Positions 4,913-6,699 of a DNA stretch of 6,699 nucleotides are shown here, piece by piece. Both the position numbers and the translations under genes were made by a program. Origin of the DNA: Desulfobacterales bacterium (GTDB lineage Bacteria; Desulfobacterota; Desulfobacteria; Desulfobacterales; C00003060); assembly GCA_030629475.1 (NCBI GenBank), contig DAOVOU010000119.1, positions 1-6,699 of the forward strand. The letters run 5' to 3'. Position 1 is the first letter of the stretch. Each line of letters begins with the position of its first letter. The notes below the pieces were generated by a model. It worked only from the letters and a program-made list of their open reading frames with translations, was not told where the DNA came from and did no database searches.

Positions 4913-6087
4913 TTAAAACACTCATCCACCTCATCGCTGCTGGCAGACCAAACTTCATGAAAATCGCCCCGCTCTATCATGCGTTGAAAAGGGAGCGTTG
5001 GGCAAAAGCCATTATCGTTCATACAGGTCAGCATTACGACCTGAATATGTCCGATGCCTTCTTCCACGACCTTCGGCTTCCTGAGCCTGATCTCCATCTG
5101 GGCATCGGGAGTGGCACGCACGCTGAGCAGACCGGGCAGGTGATGATAGCCTATGAGAAGGCCCTCCTGGAAACTAACCCCGACCTGGTGGTTGTCGTGG
5201 GAGACGTAAACTCCACCGTGGCATGCACCCTTGCCGCCTCCAAGATATCATACAAGTCCATAAGCTCAACCAACCCGACCGAACCAACAAACTCAACAAA
5301 CCCAATGAACTCGATAAACCGTGAACGCCCGCTAATCGCTCACCTGGAAGCAGGCCTTCGTTCCTTTGATCGAAGCATGCCGGAAGAAATCAATCGTTTG
5401 GTAACTGATGCTTTGGCAGACGTACTTTGGACCCCCTCTCCCGATGCCGATGAAAATTTGATCCGGGAGGGAATATCTCCGGACAAGATCCATCGTGTGG
5501 GCAATATCATGATCGACTCCCTGGAGATGCTTCGGCAGATAATCGAGGAACAGGCGGCGTACAAAGAGTTTGGCCTGGAGCCGCGTGACTATGGTGTAGT
5601 TACGCTACACCGTCCTTCGAACGTAGACGACTTGAAGGCTTTGAAGGAATTGTTTGCAGTCCTCAGTCGTATAACAAGAAGAATTCCCCTCGTTTTTCCA
5701 GTTCATCCGCGAACACGAAAAAATCTAGAGCAGGCTGGATTAATGTCCTCTTTAACCAGCACCAACGGGCTCCTGCTTCTGGAGCCATTAAATTATACAA
5801 GATTCATGAATCTGGTGTTTAATTGTCAATTTGTCATTACAGACTCTGGAGGCATTCAAGAAGAGACCACTTATCTCGGGATTCCTTGTTTGACATTGCG
5901 TCCTAATACAGAACGCCCTGTCACCATTCACCAAGGAACCAATCGACTTTGCAAACTGGAGGATGTTGAAAATCAGGTGAACAACGTGCTTTCTGGGCAA
6001 ATCGGTCAGGCAGAGGCTATTCAATTCTGGGACGGCAATACAGCAGACCGTGTAGTTCAATCCATCAAAAACCTGTTATCCGTATAG
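4906..6087 (+). CDS. wecB: UDP-N-acetylglucosamine 2-epimerase (WecB/WbpI family)
   Basis: The 393-aa cytoplasmic enzyme has two Rossmann-like domains (GT-B fold) and interconverts a UDP-GlcNAc-type sugar with its ManNAc epimer. Visible motifs are AAGRPNFMKIAPL (11-23), HTGQHYD (39-45), VVGDVNST (97-104, Asp100), HLEAGLRSFDRSMPEEINR (146-164, Glu148 and Glu160/161), TLHRPSNVD (233-241, His235), FPVHPRT (264-270), ITDSGGIQEE (311-320) and RPNTERP (332-338). Length is slightly above the usual 360-380 aa because of an insertion at about residues 118-140, rich in Ser, Thr, Asn and Pro. The ATG at 4906 is chosen because similarity begins at once; an earlier ATG at 4899 meets a stop after five codons. 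Beside the WbpB/WbpD fusion, it may act on UDP-GlcNAc3NAcA like WbpI rather than on UDP-GlcNAc. Sequence alone does not settle this. Confidence 0.92.
   Translation: MSLKTLIHLIAAGRPNFMKIAPLYHALKRERWAKAIIVHTGQHYDLNMSDAFFHDLRLPEPDLHLGIGSGTHAEQTGQVMIAYEKALLETNPDLVVVVGDVNSTVACTLAASKISYKSISSTNPTEPTNSTNPMNSINRERPLIAHLEAGLRSFDRSMPEEINRLVTDALADVLWTPSPDADENLIREGISPDKIHRVGNIMIDSLEMLRQIIEEQAAYKEFGLEPRDYGVVTLHRPSNVDDLKALKELFAVLSRITRRIPLVFPVHPRTRKNLEQAGLMSSLTSTNGLLLLEPLNYTRFMNLVFNCQFVITDSGGIQEETTYLGIPCLTLRPNTERPVTIHQGTNRLCKLEDVENQVNNVLSGQIGQAEAIQFWDGNTADRVVQSIKNLLSV
5257..5325 (+). repeat. Repeat-derived in-frame insertion within the epimerase
   Basis: Residues 118-140 of the epimerase read as low-complexity units such as STNPTEPTNSTNPMNS, between the Rossmann segment ending ASKISYK and the conserved RPLIAHLEAGLRS. 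Family members normally pass directly from one to the other through a short turn. The DNA is a degenerate tandem of CAAC/AACC words. Its AAACTCAACAAACCC (5289-5303) is identical to the non-coding 2915-2929. Lying in a surface loop, it probably leaves the fold intact. Confidence 0.7.
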
Positions 6088-6152
6088 CCCGTCAAATCTC
6101 GTATCAGCATAAACGACCCAAAGAGCTTCCCCCAAGATCTTTTCAGAGAGTT

Positions 6153-6440
6153 TTGTTCATCCGCAGCCCCTTAAAAGGTCAGTATGAAGAAAAATTCTGC
6201 ATCATTGCTAAGACACCCGAAGAGGTATTGAAAAATTTTCCACCACTCTTTTTGGATCTGGGTCTGGATGGGATCATTCTTTTCGACAAGAATGATTTCT
6301 TTAAAAAACTTCAGGTAAAAATCAGAGACATTATTCGTCAGGCAGGTCTTCAAAGGAAAAGGGATAATGGAGAATTTTACTGGAAATGGCAAACCCCTCT
6401 GGCGTTCCTGCGTGGACAATTCTCAACTCTCCATATCTGA
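6153..6440 (+). pseudogene. Probable nucleotidyltransferase-family protein, C-terminal remnant
   Basis: The frame reads IIAKTPEEVLKNFPPLFLDL, then GLDGIILFDKNDFFKKL and a closing DNGEFYWKWQTP. This pattern ('tpeevlknfPPllLDl..DGiiLyDk...GeWYW') resembles the C-terminal half of small nucleotidyltransferase-domain proteins. The N-terminal GSxxxG and DxD catalytic motifs expected of them are not seen in the 65 bases after the epimerase stop or in frame upstream, so no active site is present. The TTG at 6153 is only the first available start; the preceding in-frame codons (LPPRSFQRV) may also belong to the remnant. No good ribosome binding site is visible. A 5'-truncated relic is the likeliest reading; a small unrelated gene of unknown function is the alternative. 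Confidence 0.45.
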
Positions 6441-6557
6441 AACCAAATGTCCAACGACTATGAGCTATCAGCTGTCCTCTGGTATATCAGTATGGGTCTG
6501 TAACAAAACGATTATTTTTATGAAACTTGTCAACAATGAAGACCTGACCCCTCGGTT

Positions 6558-6698
6558 TTGTCTGATAACTATTCTATTCTTTTGACCATCGACGTCGAAG
6601 ACTGGTTCCAGGTAGAAAACTTCAAGCAATACATCCCATTTTCCTCCTGCCCCCACCGCCTCTTGAGGTTTTGCCATTTTCCACGTTATCGGTTATAA
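6558..6698 (+). pseudogene. XrtA-type polysaccharide deacetylase, N-terminal fragment
   Basis: In frame from a possible TTG at 6558 the protein reads LSDNYSILLTIDVEDWFQVE, then NFKQYIPFSS. This is the opening of XrtA-associated polysaccharide deacetylases (NodB fold), including the first catalytic Asp motif TIDVED (6585-6602). After PFSS the family expects a Trp and an ELRVE-N-T block. Here the text is CPHRLLRF and then unrelated residues, ending at TAA 6696-6698. The conserved catalytic core is therefore lost within about 30 residues, by point decay or deletion. The middle part of an XrtA deacetylase lies 6 kb upstream at 281-660, in the same orientation. Deacetylase directly after the epimerase is a common order in XrtA loci, so this may be the original site. 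The window ends one base after the stop. Confidence 0.6.
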
Positions 6699-6699
6699 A

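Noticed and set aside
5788..6060. Minus-strand 90-codon open frame opposite the epimerase
   Set aside because: It lies wholly opposite a well-supported conserved coding sequence.
6468..6677. Minus-strand 69-codon open frame at the right edge
   Set aside because: It overlaps the deacetylase N-terminal fragment, whose TIDVEDWFQVENFK motif on the + strand is far more specific.
1..6699. Insertion sequence or transposase explaining the rearrangements
   Set aside because: No transposase motifs, target-site duplications or terminal inverted repeats bounding a segment were found on either strand.

Overview
The window is part of an exopolysaccharide/exosortase locus of the XrtA (EpsH) PEP-CTERM type. 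It is probably from a sulfate-reducing-type deltaproteobacterium (Desulfobacterota) or a relative. That placement is an inference from the gene set, moderate GC, and wording typical of such genomes in the deacetylase and epimerase. No rRNA or other taxonomic marker is present, and everything recognisable is on the + strand.

Layout. Positions 1-1217 are a train of broken genes. First comes an internal piece of a FemAB-like XrtA-associated protein, ending at a stop at 278. Next is the middle of an XrtA-type polysaccharide deacetylase, without its N-terminus and C-terminal half. This is fused in frame at about 648-665 to the C-terminal domain of EpsI, whose reading frame is cut by a TAA at 972-974 and resumes to 1217. 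Positions 1218-1650 hold no gene but a dense island of dispersed repeats in both orientations. An apparently intact exosortase (1651-2505) follows with Cys183, Arg228 and His249 in place. Positions 2506-3087 are a second non-coding, hairpin- and repeat-rich stretch.

Then come two intact nucleotide-sugar genes. The first (3088-4740) is a fusion of a Gfo/Idh/MocA dehydrogenase (WbpB-like), a left-handed beta-helix N-acetyltransferase (WbpD-like) and a C-terminal zinc-ribbon-like tail. The second (4906-6087) is a UDP-GlcNAc 2-epimerase (WecB/WbpI family) with a repeat-derived Ser/Thr/Asn/Pro-rich insertion. After these are a probable 5'-truncated nucleotidyltransferase remnant (6153-6440) and, at the right edge, the N-terminal catalytic motif of an XrtA deacetylase (from about 6558), which quickly loses family resemblance.

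How it fits together. The dehydrogenase/acetyltransferase and the epimerase are known steps to diacetamido-uronic acid sugars of the UDP-ManNAc3NAcA type, or more simply ManNAc-type precursors, for surface polysaccharide. XrtA, EpsI, deacetylase and FemAB are the usual companions that link polysaccharide production to protein sorting. Here the sugar genes and exosortase look functional, while EpsI, deacetylase and FemAB look decayed or rearranged. Either this is a degenerating copy of the locus or the assembly is chimeric. The most notable features are this mosaic of remnants, the fusion enzyme, and the way dispersed repeats sit at gene edges and inside a coding sequence.
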